A stretch of 33,261 nucleotides of DNA, taken from positions 1 through 33,261 of the forward strand of contig CBDFHE010000001.1 in the NCBI GenBank assembly GCA_965247455.1, read 5' to 3'. The notes beneath the pieces were generated by a model. That model did not search any database, was not told where the DNA came from, and saw only the letters and a list, made by a program, of their open reading frames with translations. Both the position numbers and the translations under genes were made by a program. Below, piece by piece: positions 23,828-31,418 of the stretch. This DNA is from JACZYA01 sp965247455. GTDB lineage: Bacteria > Acidobacteriota > Terriglobia > Acidiferrales > 2-02-FULL-67-57. Position 1 is the first letter of the stretch. Each line of letters starts with the position of its first letter.

Positions 23828-24878
23828 GATGTTGCTCCTTCAGCAGGCGGCGATAGAGGCGCAAGTGGGCGGCGGCTTCGATTTCGGGGTCGTGCCGCAG
23901 GCGAACCAGGCTGTGCGTGCGCGCGGAGAGTTTCCAGCGCAGGGCGACGTCAACCAGCAGGCGCTCGGCTTGGTGTGCAAATTCCCTGGCGTTCCGAAAC
24001 AGCAGACCAGTGCGGCCTTCGCGTACCAGATTCCGGTTGGCGTCGATGGCGCGCACCAGCACCGGCACGCTCATCCCCATGGCTTCCAGCAGCGAGTTGC
24101 TCATGCCCTCGGAGCGGGAGCTGTTGACCACCACGTCCGCCGCTGCGTAGAGGCCCGGCATCGCGCCCGGCGGGACCGCCGCGCGATACGTCACACCCGG
24201 CACTTTCTTGGCTTGCGCCAGGAAGCGCCGGCCGTAGTCGCGCTCCAGCACCGGGCCCACAAACAGCAGGCGCGCCTGCGAATGCTTGCGTCGCAGCCGG
24301 GGAAAAGCGTGCAGGAGAAAGAGCGGGTCTTTCACCGCCCGAATCCCGCTGGGGTAGAGAAAAACAAAGTCGTTTTCCTTGAGCTTCAATCGCCGCCGCC
24401 ACTGTCGCCGCAGCGCATCTCTTTTTCCCTTCTTCCAGCGGGGAAGAAAGCACGGGTCAACGGCTTGCGGCACCACTCGAACTCTGCTCGCGACGCCGGC
24501 GGCCCGCTCCCGCAAACGCTGCCGCGCCTGGGCGTCAAAGACAATCAGCGCATCGGTCTGCTCCAGTACGCGGCGCACCACCGGGCGCCGGGCGGGCAGG
24601 CGGAGATCGTGATTGAAGTCGGTACCGGTCAGGGTGACGACCAAGGCGGCGTTCCATTGCTGCGCCAATGTCAACCCGCGCGGGCCGGCGCGGTAAGCGT
24701 GGAAGGCGTGGACCAAATCGAAGCGGCGGCGCGGCGGCGGTTGCGCCGGGCTGAGCAGGGTGACACGCGCACCTTGTTGCCGCAGGCCGCGGGCGATGCG
24801 TTCGATGGTGACGCTGTTGCCGCGCGGCGGCCGCATCGGGTAGGGCGCCACCAGCAACACTTGCAAGCGCCGGGACAC
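23820..24878 (-). CDS. Family-4-like glycosyltransferase
   Basis: A 352-residue GT-B fold enzyme that would transfer a sugar from a nucleotide sugar to an unknown acceptor in the cytoplasm. The N-terminal half opens VLLVAPYPMRPPRGNSVTIE and has FDLVHAFHAYRAGP. The donor-binding half contains VFLYPSGIRAVKDP (about 170), LLFVGPVLERDYGR (about 205), AAVPPGAMPGLYAAADVVVN (about 235) and the E-x7-E type motif in SRSEGMSNSLLEAMGMSVPV (about 255-274), followed by GRTGLLF. The middle is unusually Arg/Lys-rich (KKGKRDALRRQWRRRLKLKE). Start GTG 24878, 9 nt after purE. Its stop overlaps the hydrolase start, so expression is coupled. Its place behind purine genes is not explained by function. Confidence 0.78.
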   Translation of the reverse strand: MSRRLQVLLVAPYPMRPPRGNSVTIERIARGLRQQGARVTLLSPAQPPPRRRFDLVHAFHAYRAGPRGLTLAQQWNAALVVTLTGTDFNHDLRLPARRPVVRRVLEQTDALIVFDAQARQRLRERAAGVASRVRVVPQAVDPCFLPRWKKGKRDALRRQWRRRLKLKENDFVFLYPSGIRAVKDPLFLLHAFPRLRRKHSQARLLFVGPVLERDYGRRFLAQAKKVPGVTYRAAVPPGAMPGLYAAADVVVNSSRSEGMSNSLLEAMGMSVPVLVRAIDANRNLVREGRTGLLFRNAREFAHQAERLLVDVALRWKLSARTHSLVRLRHDPEIEAAAHLRLYRRLLKEQHRA

Positions 24879-24887
24879 AACCGTCTC

Positions 24888-25412
24888 TTACCCTTGCTCG
24901 AACTGCTGTTTGACGCGGACGGACTTTTCCGCCACCGAGCGGGCGAGGTCCTGCTTGTGCTGGTGCAGGCGCTGGAGCAGGTCGGAGTCGCCGGTGGCGA
25001 TGATTTGCGCTGCGTAGATGGCGGCGTTGCGCGCGCCGGGCTTGTCCACCGCCATCACACCTACGGGGACGCCGGAGGGCATCTGCACGGTGGAGTAGAG
25101 CGCGTCTAGGCCGCCCAGCGGCGTGGTGACAACCGGCACGGCGATGACCGGCAGGCAGGTTTCCGCCGCCACGATGCCGGCCAGGTGCGAGGCGCCGCCG
25201 GCGCCGACGATGATGACCTTCAAGCCGCGCTCGGCGGCGCTGCGGGCGTAGTCCTGCGTGCGCCCAGGCGAGCGGTGCGCGCTGGTGACCTCGACCTCAA
25301 AAGGAATCTCGAAGCTCTGCAGCGCCTTGATGGCTTCGGTCATTACCGCCAGGTCGGTGTCCGAGCCCATGATTACGCCCACCAGCGGCGTGCTTTTCTT
25401 GGTCTGCGTCAT
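24888..25412 (-). CDS. purE: N5-carboxyaminoimidazole ribonucleotide mutase
   Basis: Converts N5-CAIR to 4-carboxy-AIR in purine synthesis (class I PurE, homo-octamer). It has 174 residues with VGVIMGSDTDLAVM (about 11-24), the active-site histidine in VTSAHRSPGRT (about 42-52) and IIVGAGGASHLAGIVAAET (about 67-85), and then PVIAVPV and GLDALYSTVQMPSGVPVGVM. The short basic tail after about 160 is normal. ATG start. It follows purD by 24 nt and precedes the glycosyltransferase by 9 nt. The usual partner purK is not in the window. Confidence 0.93.
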   Translation of the reverse strand: MTQTKKSTPLVGVIMGSDTDLAVMTEAIKALQSFEIPFEVEVTSAHRSPGRTQDYARSAAERGLKVIIVGAGGASHLAGIVAAETCLPVIAVPVVTTPLGGLDALYSTVQMPSGVPVGVMAVDKPGARNAAIYAAQIIATGDSDLLQRLHQHKQDLARSVAEKSVRVKQQFEQG

Positions 25413-25436
25413 TTGCTCCCCTTTGCCTCGTTTCTG

Positions 25437-26723
25437 TTAGCTTCTTGCGGCCAGCTTCTTCAGACCGCGGGCGCCGATGTCGTGGCGGAAGTGGCGGCCC
25501 TCGAACTGGATTTTCTCCGCTGCCTGGTAGCAGCGCTCGATGGCGGCCTGGAGGTCCGCGGCGCGGGCGGTGACGCCCAGCACGCGTCCACCGGCGGTGA
25601 GCCAGCCGCCCTCGGCGCGTCGGGTGCCGACGTGGAAGACCTCCACACCGTCGAGCTGCCCGGCGGCGTCAATGCCGGTGATGGGTTTGCCGGTCTGGTA
25701 GCTGCGGGGATAGCCCTCCGAGGCTAGCACCACACAGACAGCGGAGTCGGCGCTCCACTTCAGTTCTGTGCCGGCCAGTTGCCCGGTGGCGGATTTCTCC
25801 AGCACCTCGGCCAGGTCGCTCTCCAGCCGCACCATCAAGGGTTGGCACTCGGGGTCGCCCATGCGGCAGTTGAACTCCAGCAGCTTGGGCCCCTCGGAGG
25901 TCAGCATGAGGCCGAAGTAGAGGAAGCCTTGGTAGGGACGGCCCTCGGCCGCCAGCCCGGCGATGGTGGGCTCGACGATCTTGGTGAGGATGTCCTGCCG
26001 CAGGGCGGCGTCGGCGATGCAATCGTCGGAGTAGGCGCCCATGCCGCCGGTGTTGGGGCCCTGGTCGTTGTCGAAGGCGCGCTTGTGATCCTGGGTGGGG
26101 GCGAAAGGAAGCATGGTTTTGCCGTCGGTGAGGACGATGAAGGACAGCTCCTCGCCTTCCAGATATTCTTCGATCACGACGTGGTCGCCGGCGGCGCCCA
26201 ACTCGCCTTTTTCCATTAAGGCTTCGATGATGGCGGTGGCGTCGTCGGGCTCGTCGGCGATGTGGACGCCCTTGCCGGCGGCCAGCCCGTCGGCTTTGAT
26301 CACTACCGGCCACTCCACCGCGCACAGGGCGCTGTAAGCGTCGCTGGGAATGGCGCAGGCCTGGAAGTCGGCGGTGGGGATGCCGTGGCGCTGCATGAAC
26401 TGCTTGGCGAAGACTTTGCTGTCTTCGAGTTCGGCGGCGGCCTTAGTGGGGCCGACGAGCTTCAAGCCGCGGCGCGCAAACTCGTCTGCCACCCCCAGCA
26501 CCAGCGGCAGCTCGGGGCCGACCACGGTCAGGTCGGCCTTGAGCTTCTGTGCCAGATTGGCCAGCCCAGCGACGTCTTTGACGTCGGCGGCAATACACTC
26601 GGCCACTTCTGCGCAGCCGGCGTTGCCGGGGGCGCAGTAGAGCTTGCCGTCGCGCGGGCTCTGCTTGAGTTTCCACGCCAGCGCGTGTTCGCGGCCTCCG
26701 CTGCCGATGACCAGGACGTTCAT
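25437..26723 (-). CDS. purD: Phosphoribosylamine-glycine ligase (GARS)
   Basis: Joins phosphoribosylamine and glycine using ATP in purine synthesis. The 428 residues match the family. An N-domain starts MNVLVIGSGGREHALAWKL, an ATP-grasp domain follows (VVIKADGLAAGKGVHIAD at about 138-155, then EEYLEGEELSFIVLTDG, the AFDNDQGPNTGGMGAYSDD loop and LEFNCRMGDPECQPLMVRL with metal ligands Glu and Asn), and the C-domain ends RHFRHDIGARGLKKLAARS. ATG 26723 is chosen because the family begins here and GAGGGCGAA lies just upstream; the longer upstream frame runs into the repeat. Its first six codons, leader and promoter lie in the first of four 121-bp tandem repeats. First gene of a four-gene operon. 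Confidence 0.94.
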   Translation of the reverse strand: MNVLVIGSGGREHALAWKLKQSPRDGKLYCAPGNAGCAEVAECIAADVKDVAGLANLAQKLKADLTVVGPELPLVLGVADEFARRGLKLVGPTKAAAELEDSKVFAKQFMQRHGIPTADFQACAIPSDAYSALCAVEWPVVIKADGLAAGKGVHIADEPDDATAIIEALMEKGELGAAGDHVVIEEYLEGEELSFIVLTDGKTMLPFAPTQDHKRAFDNDQGPNTGGMGAYSDDCIADAALRQDILTKIVEPTIAGLAAEGRPYQGFLYFGLMLTSEGPKLLEFNCRMGDPECQPLMVRLESDLAEVLEKSATGQLAGTELKWSADSAVCVVLASEGYPRSYQTGKPITGIDAAGQLDGVEVFHVGTRRAEGGWLTAGGRVLGVTARAADLQAAIERCYQAAEKIQFEGRHFRHDIGARGLKKLAARS

Positions 26724-26750
26724 TTGGTTCGCCCTCTGGGAAAGACGCCC

Positions 26751-26779
26751 ATTGTAGCGCAACCTTCCCCACCCGTCAG
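26751..26779 (-). promoter_or_regulatory. purD promoter (repeated four times)
   Basis: Minus strand -35 CTGACG (26774-26779) and -10 TACAAT (26751-26756), spacer 17. This puts the transcript start near 26744, about 20 nt before the purD ATG. Identical copies lie 121, 242 and 363 nt further upstream. Confidence 0.6.
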
Positions 26780-26784
26780 CGACC

Positions 26785-26803
26785 AAGAAGCCCTAGGCTT
26801 CTT
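26785..26803. promoter_or_regulatory. Palindrome AAGAAGCC-CTA-GGCTTCTT in the purD upstream unit
   Basis: An 8-bp perfect stem with a 3-nt loop, 5 nt upstream of the -35 and repeated in each 121-bp unit. In the single-copy ancestor it would lie between the divergent purD and HAD genes. It could be an operator or a weak hairpin terminator (plus strand follows with CTTGTC). Without a T-run an operator seems at least as likely. Confidence 0.4.
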
Positions 26804-27572
26804 CTTGTCATCGGAAAGTTTCCTTCGATGACCAGGACGTTCATTTGGTTCGCCCTCTGGGAAAGACGCCCATTGTAGCGCAACCTTCCCCACCCGTCAG
26901 CGACCAAGAAGCCCTAGGCTTCTTCTTGTCATCGGAAAGTTTCCTTCGATGACCAGGACGTTCATTTGGTTCGCCCTCTGGGAAAGACGCCCATTGTAGC
27001 GCAACCTTCCCCACCCGTCAGCGACCAAGAAGCCCTAGGCTTCTTCTTGTCATCGGAAAGTTTCCTTCGATGACCAGGACGTTCATTTGGTTCGCCCTCT
27101 GGGAAAGACGCCCATTGTAGCGCAACCTTCCCCACCCGTCAGCGACCAAGAAGCCCTAGGCTTCTTCTTGTCATCGGAAAGTTTCCTTCATGGTAGGCTG
27201 CCGGCATGAGTCCGCGACCCACGGGCTTGAAAGACATCCGGGCGATTACGTTTGATTGCTACGGGACGCTGATTGATTGGGAGGGCGGCGCCAAGCAGAG
27301 CTTGCGGACACTGCTGAAGAAAAGGCGGCCCCGCGATGCGGGGCTCTTCCGGACCGAGTGTTTGGATGAGCTTTTCGGGGCCTGGGAGTGGGCGCGCATC
27401 CAGCAGAGCTATGCCCCCTACCGCCAAATCGCCGCCGAGAGCCTGGAGCAGGTGGCGCATGCCGCCTTCGGGTTCGAATACGACATCACCACCGCCAGTA
27501 CGCTCGGCTTCCGAACCATCCTGGTGCGGCGGCACCGGAGGGAGTTCCCGCCCACCCCGGTGCCGGATTTAA

Positions 27573-29242
27573 CCGGGATTTCCGTTTTGCCTGCCCCTGA
27601 TGGCACGTTTATACACCCGATCGCCGCCGATCGCACAAAAACTTCGATCGTCGCACAATCGCTCAGCTTCAAAGGCCTTCATCTGAGCCCGCGCCGACGT
27701 GCGACCGACTGGAACCCCTGCTTTTCGGGCATTTCTCAGACACCGCTCCACACGTGTGCCCCGTGTCATCGCCGGGCGGGCTTCGTTGCACTTCAGGCCG
27801 CGCGTCAGCCTGCCGGCACGGGTAGCGCCCAGATCCTCCGCAGCATGTCGCCGAACAGCCGCCGCGTGAGATGCCCTTCCGCCAGCAGAAGCCAGTAGTA
27901 CCGCGCATGCTTCACCAGCCGGCCCCCAGTTTTCACCAGTCGCTGCTGGAGACTCGTGAGCGACCAGCGCTTGACCCGCAGCGGAAGGACCAGTCTGCGC
28001 CACAAGTTGCCCAGATTGTAGGCCAGGACGCTCAGTTGCAGGCGCACCTCGTTCGCCCGGAAACGATGGCACGACAGCCGCGTCCAGTGGGTGGCCTGCT
28101 TGCCTTCCTTGATCCATTGCTCCGCCGTACCGCGCTTGTTGTAAAACCGCACGACCGAGCGGCTCGGGAGGGCCATGTTGGTCACGATGAAGCCGACGCG
28201 AGGGAACAGCTCACCTTGGTGGTGCTCCACCTTGGCGACGATCCGTCTGGGCGTGGTCCAGCTCTTGGCCTGATAGCGGAAACTCTGGTAGCGCACCAAG
28301 GGCTTGCAGCTCGGCCGTCCCGGCGGACGAAAGAGGATGTCTTCGATTTCCAGCTCCAAGCTCTTGTTCGCCGGCATGCGAATGGCATAGTCCACGTCGC
28401 GCTGCTCGAGCGCGTCGTAGATCTCGGGCTTCGCGAACGCGGCGTCTGCGCGGAACGCTACGCGCTTGCCCTCCACCTGCTGCCGGTCAATCTCCGGTAC
28501 GAGCAGGTCGTCCCAGTCGTCGGCGCTATGCACGTTGCCTGGCCGCAGCGTGGCGGCGAGGCAGTCCCCATGCTCGGTGAACAGAAACAGCGGGTGGTAG
28601 CAGACGGACTCGAAGTGCCCGTTATAGGCGCTCCCTTCCTGCGCCCCATGCACCGGGCTCTCGCTCGAATCCATGTCGAGCACGATCCGGTCGGCGCGCG
28701 TCGCCATCTCGGCCTGTGCAAGCACCTCCCGGTTCACGGCCCTCAACCCGACGAGATTCTCCTCGTGGGTCAGCAGCTCTGTCTCGAACCAATGCAGCGT
28801 CGATGTCAGCGCCGCACCCCGGTCCCAGCGCTTTGGCGACCCGATGAGACGAAATGTTGGGTCTGCCGACACGCGCCCCGCGTCGTTGAGATCTTCGTAG
28901 CCCGCGAGGCGACTGTAGACCGACTGCCGCAGGAGATCCACCACGCTGAACTGGGTGTTCATCCCCTGTCGGGAATCGCTCAGGTGCTCGGCGATGAGTG
29001 TCTCCAGCCCCAGACGTTCATCCAACTCGCGCACCAGAATGAGGCCAGCGTCAGAAGTGACGCGCGATCCCTGGAACGCGACTTTCAAGAAGCCGTTGAA
29101 CGCGAACTGGAATGGCTCGTGTTGTAATTCACCCACCGGGTGTCACCCTCCGTAGTGTGGTTCCTTACGTCGGAGCCCCAAAACTCAAGGCGCAGCGACT
29201 GGTCCTGGCGATACGGTACCACAGCCAAATCGGAAATCCGGG
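27573..29242 (-). mobile_element. IS1380-family element, right copy (intact)
   Basis: 1670 bp, inverted repeats CCGGGATTTCCG and CCCGGATTTCCG (one mismatch), flanked on both sides by a 5-bp target duplication TTTAA (27568-27572 and 29243-29247). The element carries one full-length transposase gene. It interrupts the HAD gene. It is in direct orientation with the decayed copy at 7281-8952, which differs mainly by a 2-nt insertion. Confidence 0.95.
27805..29136 (-). CDS. IS1380-family transposase
   Basis: A 443-residue DDE transposase of the IS1380 (IS4-like fold) family. The N-terminal region has GSRVTSDAGLILVRELDERL, a dimerisation/DNA-binding part with YEDLNDAGRVSADPTFRLI. The catalytic core follows: LDMDSSESPVHG (first Asp, about residue 150), GNVHSADDW, AFRADAAFAKPEIYDALEQR (second Asp, about 229) and FYNKRGTAEQWIKEGKQ (Glu, about 341; the Y-x(2)-R-G-x-x-E-x-x-I-K-E pattern). 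The C-terminus is Arg/Leu-rich. The ATG 29136 is about 107 nt inside the right end of the element. This copy looks active and could also mobilise the frameshifted copy at 7281-8952. Confidence 0.93.
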   Translation of the reverse strand: MGELQHEPFQFAFNGFLKVAFQGSRVTSDAGLILVRELDERLGLETLIAEHLSDSRQGMNTQFSVVDLLRQSVYSRLAGYEDLNDAGRVSADPTFRLIGSPKRWDRGAALTSTLHWFETELLTHEENLVGLRAVNREVLAQAEMATRADRIVLDMDSSESPVHGAQEGSAYNGHFESVCYHPLFLFTEHGDCLAATLRPGNVHSADDWDDLLVPEIDRQQVEGKRVAFRADAAFAKPEIYDALEQRDVDYAIRMPANKSLELEIEDILFRPPGRPSCKPLVRYQSFRYQAKSWTTPRRIVAKVEHHQGELFPRVGFIVTNMALPSRSVVRFYNKRGTAEQWIKEGKQATHWTRLSCHRFRANEVRLQLSVLAYNLGNLWRRLVLPLRVKRWSLTSLQQRLVKTGGRLVKHARYYWLLLAEGHLTRRLFGDMLRRIWALPVPAG

Positions 29243-29261
29243 TTTAATCGTGACCGACCTA

Positions 29262-30410
29262 GTGTACTGTCCCGGAAATAAGCGATATATTAATGGGCAA
29301 CCTTTGGCCTCTGGAGGTATGCCCATGCCACGCGGTCGCCCCGTTACTCCCCTCACTCTCAGTGAGAGTGAGGAATCGGAACTGGGGAGCCTCGCCCGCT
29401 CCCGAACCTTGCCGCATAGTCTGGTGCTGAGGGCCCAGATTGTGCTGGCCTGCGCCGAAGGCGTTCCTGGCTCTACCGTGGCCCGGCGTCTGGGTGTCAC
29501 CAATACGACCGTGGGCAAGTGGCGAAAGCGCTATCGTGAACATGGAATCCCCGGACTACACGATGAACTGCGTCCCGGACGCCCCCGCACGCATGAGGAT
29601 GAACGTGTTGCGGAAGTCATCAACACGGCCCTGCAAACCGAACCTCCCGATCGTTCGCACTGGAGCGTGCGTTCCATGGCGGAACACACGGGAGTCTCAA
29701 AGAGCACGGTCCAGCGGTGGTTCGATCTGTTCGGCGTCCAGCCGCATCGCCAGCGGCATTTCAAGATTTCCAACGACCCGTTCTTCGTCGAGAAAGTCCG
29801 CGACATCGTCGGTCTCTACCTCAATCCCCCGGACCACGCCGCGGTGCTCTCGGTCGATGAGAAGACCCAGGTTCAAGCTCTTCAGCGAACTCAGCCCGTT
29901 CTCCCCATGGGCCTCGGCTACGTCGAAGGCGTCACCCATGATTACAAACGTCACGGCACGACCACTCTGTTCGCGGCTCTCGATGTGGCCACCGGGAGAG
30001 TCATCACCCGCTGTAAACCGCGACACCGTCATCAGGAGTTCCTCACTTTCCTGCGTCAGATCGACGGCAGTGTGCCGCACAACCTCGACGTCCATCTCAT
30101 CGTCGATAACTACGCTACTCACAAACATCCCAAAGTCCGCGCTTGGCTCGCTCGGCGTCCCCGCTACCACGTTCATTTCACCCCAACCTATGCGTCCTGG
30201 CTCAACCAAGTCGAACGCTGGTTCGGCATCATTACCCAGAAGGCCATTCGCCGAGGTTCCTTCTCCAGCGTCAAGGCTCTCGTCCGTAACATCGAGCGCT
30301 TCGTCGAACATTACAACGCCAACACCAGTCCTTTCGTCTGGACCGCCACGGCCGAATCCATCCTCGCTAAGGTCGAACGACTTTGCTCATATATTTCCGG
30401 GACAGTACAC
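29262..30410 (+). mobile_element. IS630-family element, right copy
   Basis: 1149 bp with the same 19-bp inverted repeats GTGTACTGTCCCGGAAATA and TA on both sides (29260-29261 and 30411-30412). The rebuilt target is GACCTAGCCGAG, again CTAG. It lies 14 nt beyond the TTTAA that borders the right IS1380 copy, within the same HAD gene, and in opposite orientation to the left IS630 copy. Confidence 0.95.
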
Positions 30411-30413
30411 TAG
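29325..30413 (+). CDS. IS630-family transposase (second copy)
   Basis: 362 residues, same start logic as the left copy: ATG 29325 with GGAGGT 6 nt upstream. It differs from the left copy at one residue that I can see (HAAVLSVDEK here, HAVVLSVDEK there), plus about two silent changes. All catalytic segments (SVDEKTQ, LIVDNYATHKH, NQVERWFG) are intact. The stop TAG at 30411-30413 is again TA of the target plus its following G. An apparent longer frame beginning at 29112 is only read-through from the neighbouring IS1380 end. Confidence 0.93.
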   Translation: MPRGRPVTPLTLSESEESELGSLARSRTLPHSLVLRAQIVLACAEGVPGSTVARRLGVTNTTVGKWRKRYREHGIPGLHDELRPGRPRTHEDERVAEVINTALQTEPPDRSHWSVRSMAEHTGVSKSTVQRWFDLFGVQPHRQRHFKISNDPFFVEKVRDIVGLYLNPPDHAAVLSVDEKTQVQALQRTQPVLPMGLGYVEGVTHDYKRHGTTTLFAALDVATGRVITRCKPRHRHQEFLTFLRQIDGSVPHNLDVHLIVDNYATHKHPKVRAWLARRPRYHVHFTPTYASWLNQVERWFGIITQKAIRRGSFSSVKALVRNIERFVEHYNANTSPFVWTATAESILAKVERLCSYISGTVH

Positions 30414-30486
30414 CCGAGTTGGTGGAAAGCTTCCGCTGGCGGGAAAGCAGGCTGGCGGCGAAAGAGGAGTAGGCGGGGCCTTAATA

Positions 30487-30542
30487 TACTACACAAGAAG
30501 TTACATAGGCGGTTTGGGCTCCGTACCTATAATTGTGTAGTA
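30487..30542. repeat. Inverted repeat around the parB stop codon
   Basis: TACTACACA (30487-30495) and TGTGTAGTA (30534-30542) are exact complements, 38 nt apart, in an AT-rich pocket. The parB stop (30501-30503) lies in the loop. It could be part of a transcription stop for parB or a relic. Confidence 0.4.
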
Positions 30543-31418
30543 GATATGATCGAGATTCTCCAGGCTGTAGTAGTCAATTTCGATCCGGCCGCGCCCGCCT
30601 TTCTGCTCAATCACCCTGACCTTGGTGCCCAGGGCTCGTTCCAGGGCCTCCTGGGCGGCCTGGAGATTGGGGTCCACCGGCCTTTCCGCCGCGCGCTTCT
30701 TCTTGGCGGTGGGGAGTTTGCGCTCGACCATCTGCTCGGCTTGGCGGACGGAGATGCGCCGGGCGGCCATGCGCCGGGCTAGAACGCGCTGCACCACCGG
30801 ACTCTCTTCCAGCTTCAACAAAGCGCGCGCGTGGCCGGCCGTCAGCTTGCCCTGTTCGACCAGCTCCTGGACCTCCTTGGGGAGCCGCAGCAGCCGCATG
30901 AGGTTGGCAATGGTGGCGCGGTCTTTTCCGGTGCGCTCAGCGATCTCCTCTTGAGTGAGAGCAAACTCGTTGGCCAGGCGCTCGAAGGCGCGGGCCTGTT
31001 CGAGAGGATTGAGGTCCTCGCGCTGGATATTCTCCAACAAAGAGATTTCCAGGGCCTGCTGGTCGGAGAGGGGTCGGACGATGGTCGGGATGCTCTGCAA
31101 GCCGGCCAAGCGGGCGGCCCGCAGGCGCCGTTCGCCCGTGACCAGCTCATAGCGGGTGCCTATGCGGCGCGCAATCACGGGTTGAACCACGCCGCCGGAG
31201 CGCATGGAGCGCGCCAGCTCCTCCAGGGCCTGCGGATTGAAGTGAGCGCGGGGCTGGAAGGGGGAAGCATCGATCAATTCCAGCGCGATCTCGCTCAGCC
31301 CACCCGCTGCTCCTACAACCGTGGGCGGTGTGTCCGGCGCAGCGGTGGGCGCGGCTTCGGCCGGCTCGACGTCACGAAGCAGCGCGCTCAATCCTTTGCC
31401 CAACGCTTTGCGAGTCAT
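30501..31418 (-). CDS. parB: Chromosome partitioning protein ParB
   Basis: A centromere-binding CTP switch that loads at parS and works with ParA and SMC in chromosome segregation. From ATG 31418: RKALGKGLSALLRD (ParA-stimulating N-terminus, with the conserved G-K-G-L-x-A-L-L), a variable Pro/Ala linker, PFQPRAHFNPQALEELARSM (about 58-77), the CTP-binding ELVTGERRLRAARLAG (G-E-R-R, about 90-105), IQREDLNPLEQARAFERL, HTH TQEEIAERTGKDRATIANLM (about 152-171) and LTAGHARALL. A linker and C-terminal dimerisation domain end the 305-residue protein. ATG 31418 is chosen because AAGGAGG lies 9 nt upstream and the family begins MTRKALGKGL. It overlaps parA by 47 nt. Confidence 0.93.
   Translation of the reverse strand: MTRKALGKGLSALLRDVEPAEAAPTAAPDTPPTVVGAAGGLSEIALELIDASPFQPRAHFNPQALEELARSMRSGGVVQPVIARRIGTRYELVTGERRLRAARLAGLQSIPTIVRPLSDQQALEISLLENIQREDLNPLEQARAFERLANEFALTQEEIAERTGKDRATIANLMRLLRLPKEVQELVEQGKLTAGHARALLKLEESPVVQRVLARRMAARRISVRQAEQMVERKLPTAKKKRAAERPVDPNLQAAQEALERALGTKVRVIEQKGGRGRIEIDYYSLENLDHIYYTIIGTEPKPPM

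Larger units (their letters stand above)
26706..27189. repeat. Four perfect 121-bp tandem repeats spanning the purD start and promoter
   Basis: Units 26706-26826, 26827-26947, 26948-27068 and 27069-27189 appear identical by eye. Read on the minus strand, each holds an 8-bp-stem palindrome, a CTGACG-N17-TACAAT promoter, the ribosome binding site and ATG AAC GTC CTG GTC ATC of purD. Only the first unit is joined to the real gene. In the other three the six codons run into the next unit's spacer, giving a 22-codon mini-ORF (26776-26844 and its repeats) that ends at TGA within the next promoter's -35. The unit is not a multiple of three. True amplification or assembly error cannot be told apart here. 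Confidence 0.95.
27206..30472 (+). pseudogene. HAD-superfamily hydrolase gene, internally deleted and split by two IS elements
   Basis: The N-terminal part (27206-27572) reads KDIRAITFDCYGTLIDWEGG with nucleophile Asp17 and the D-x-Y-G-T motif of type II haloacid dehalogenase-like hydrolases, then an alpha-helical stretch to AAESLEQ. It jumps directly to AFGFEYDITTASTLGFRTIL, the end segment of the family. About 100 residues (motifs II and III, with the Ser/Thr, Lys and acidic residues) are therefore missing. At VPDL the gene is cut by IS1380, then 13 nt later by IS630. Removing both elements with one copy each of TTTAA and TA restores GAT TTA ATC GTG ACC GAC CTA GCC GAG, i.e. VPDLIVTDLAELVESFRWRE followed by SRLAAKEE and TAG at 30470. 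It is divergent from purD. Not functional. Confidence 0.88.

Noticed and set aside
26706..27189. CRISPR array
   Set aside because: Units are contiguous, 121 bp, and contain no unique spacers. They are copies of the purD start region.
27871..29127. Plus-strand ORF of 418 codons opposite the IS1380 transposase
   Set aside because: Exact shadow of the transposase gene and lacks family features.
7281..29242. Composite transposon carrying the region between the IS1380 copies
   Set aside because: The cargo is housekeeping genes, the outer flanks share no target duplication across the whole unit, and the right copy has its own complete duplication.
29112..30413. 433-codon ORF joining IS1380 end to IS630 transposase
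   Set aside because: It is read-through across the HAD remnant. The good ribosome binding site and family start are at 29325.
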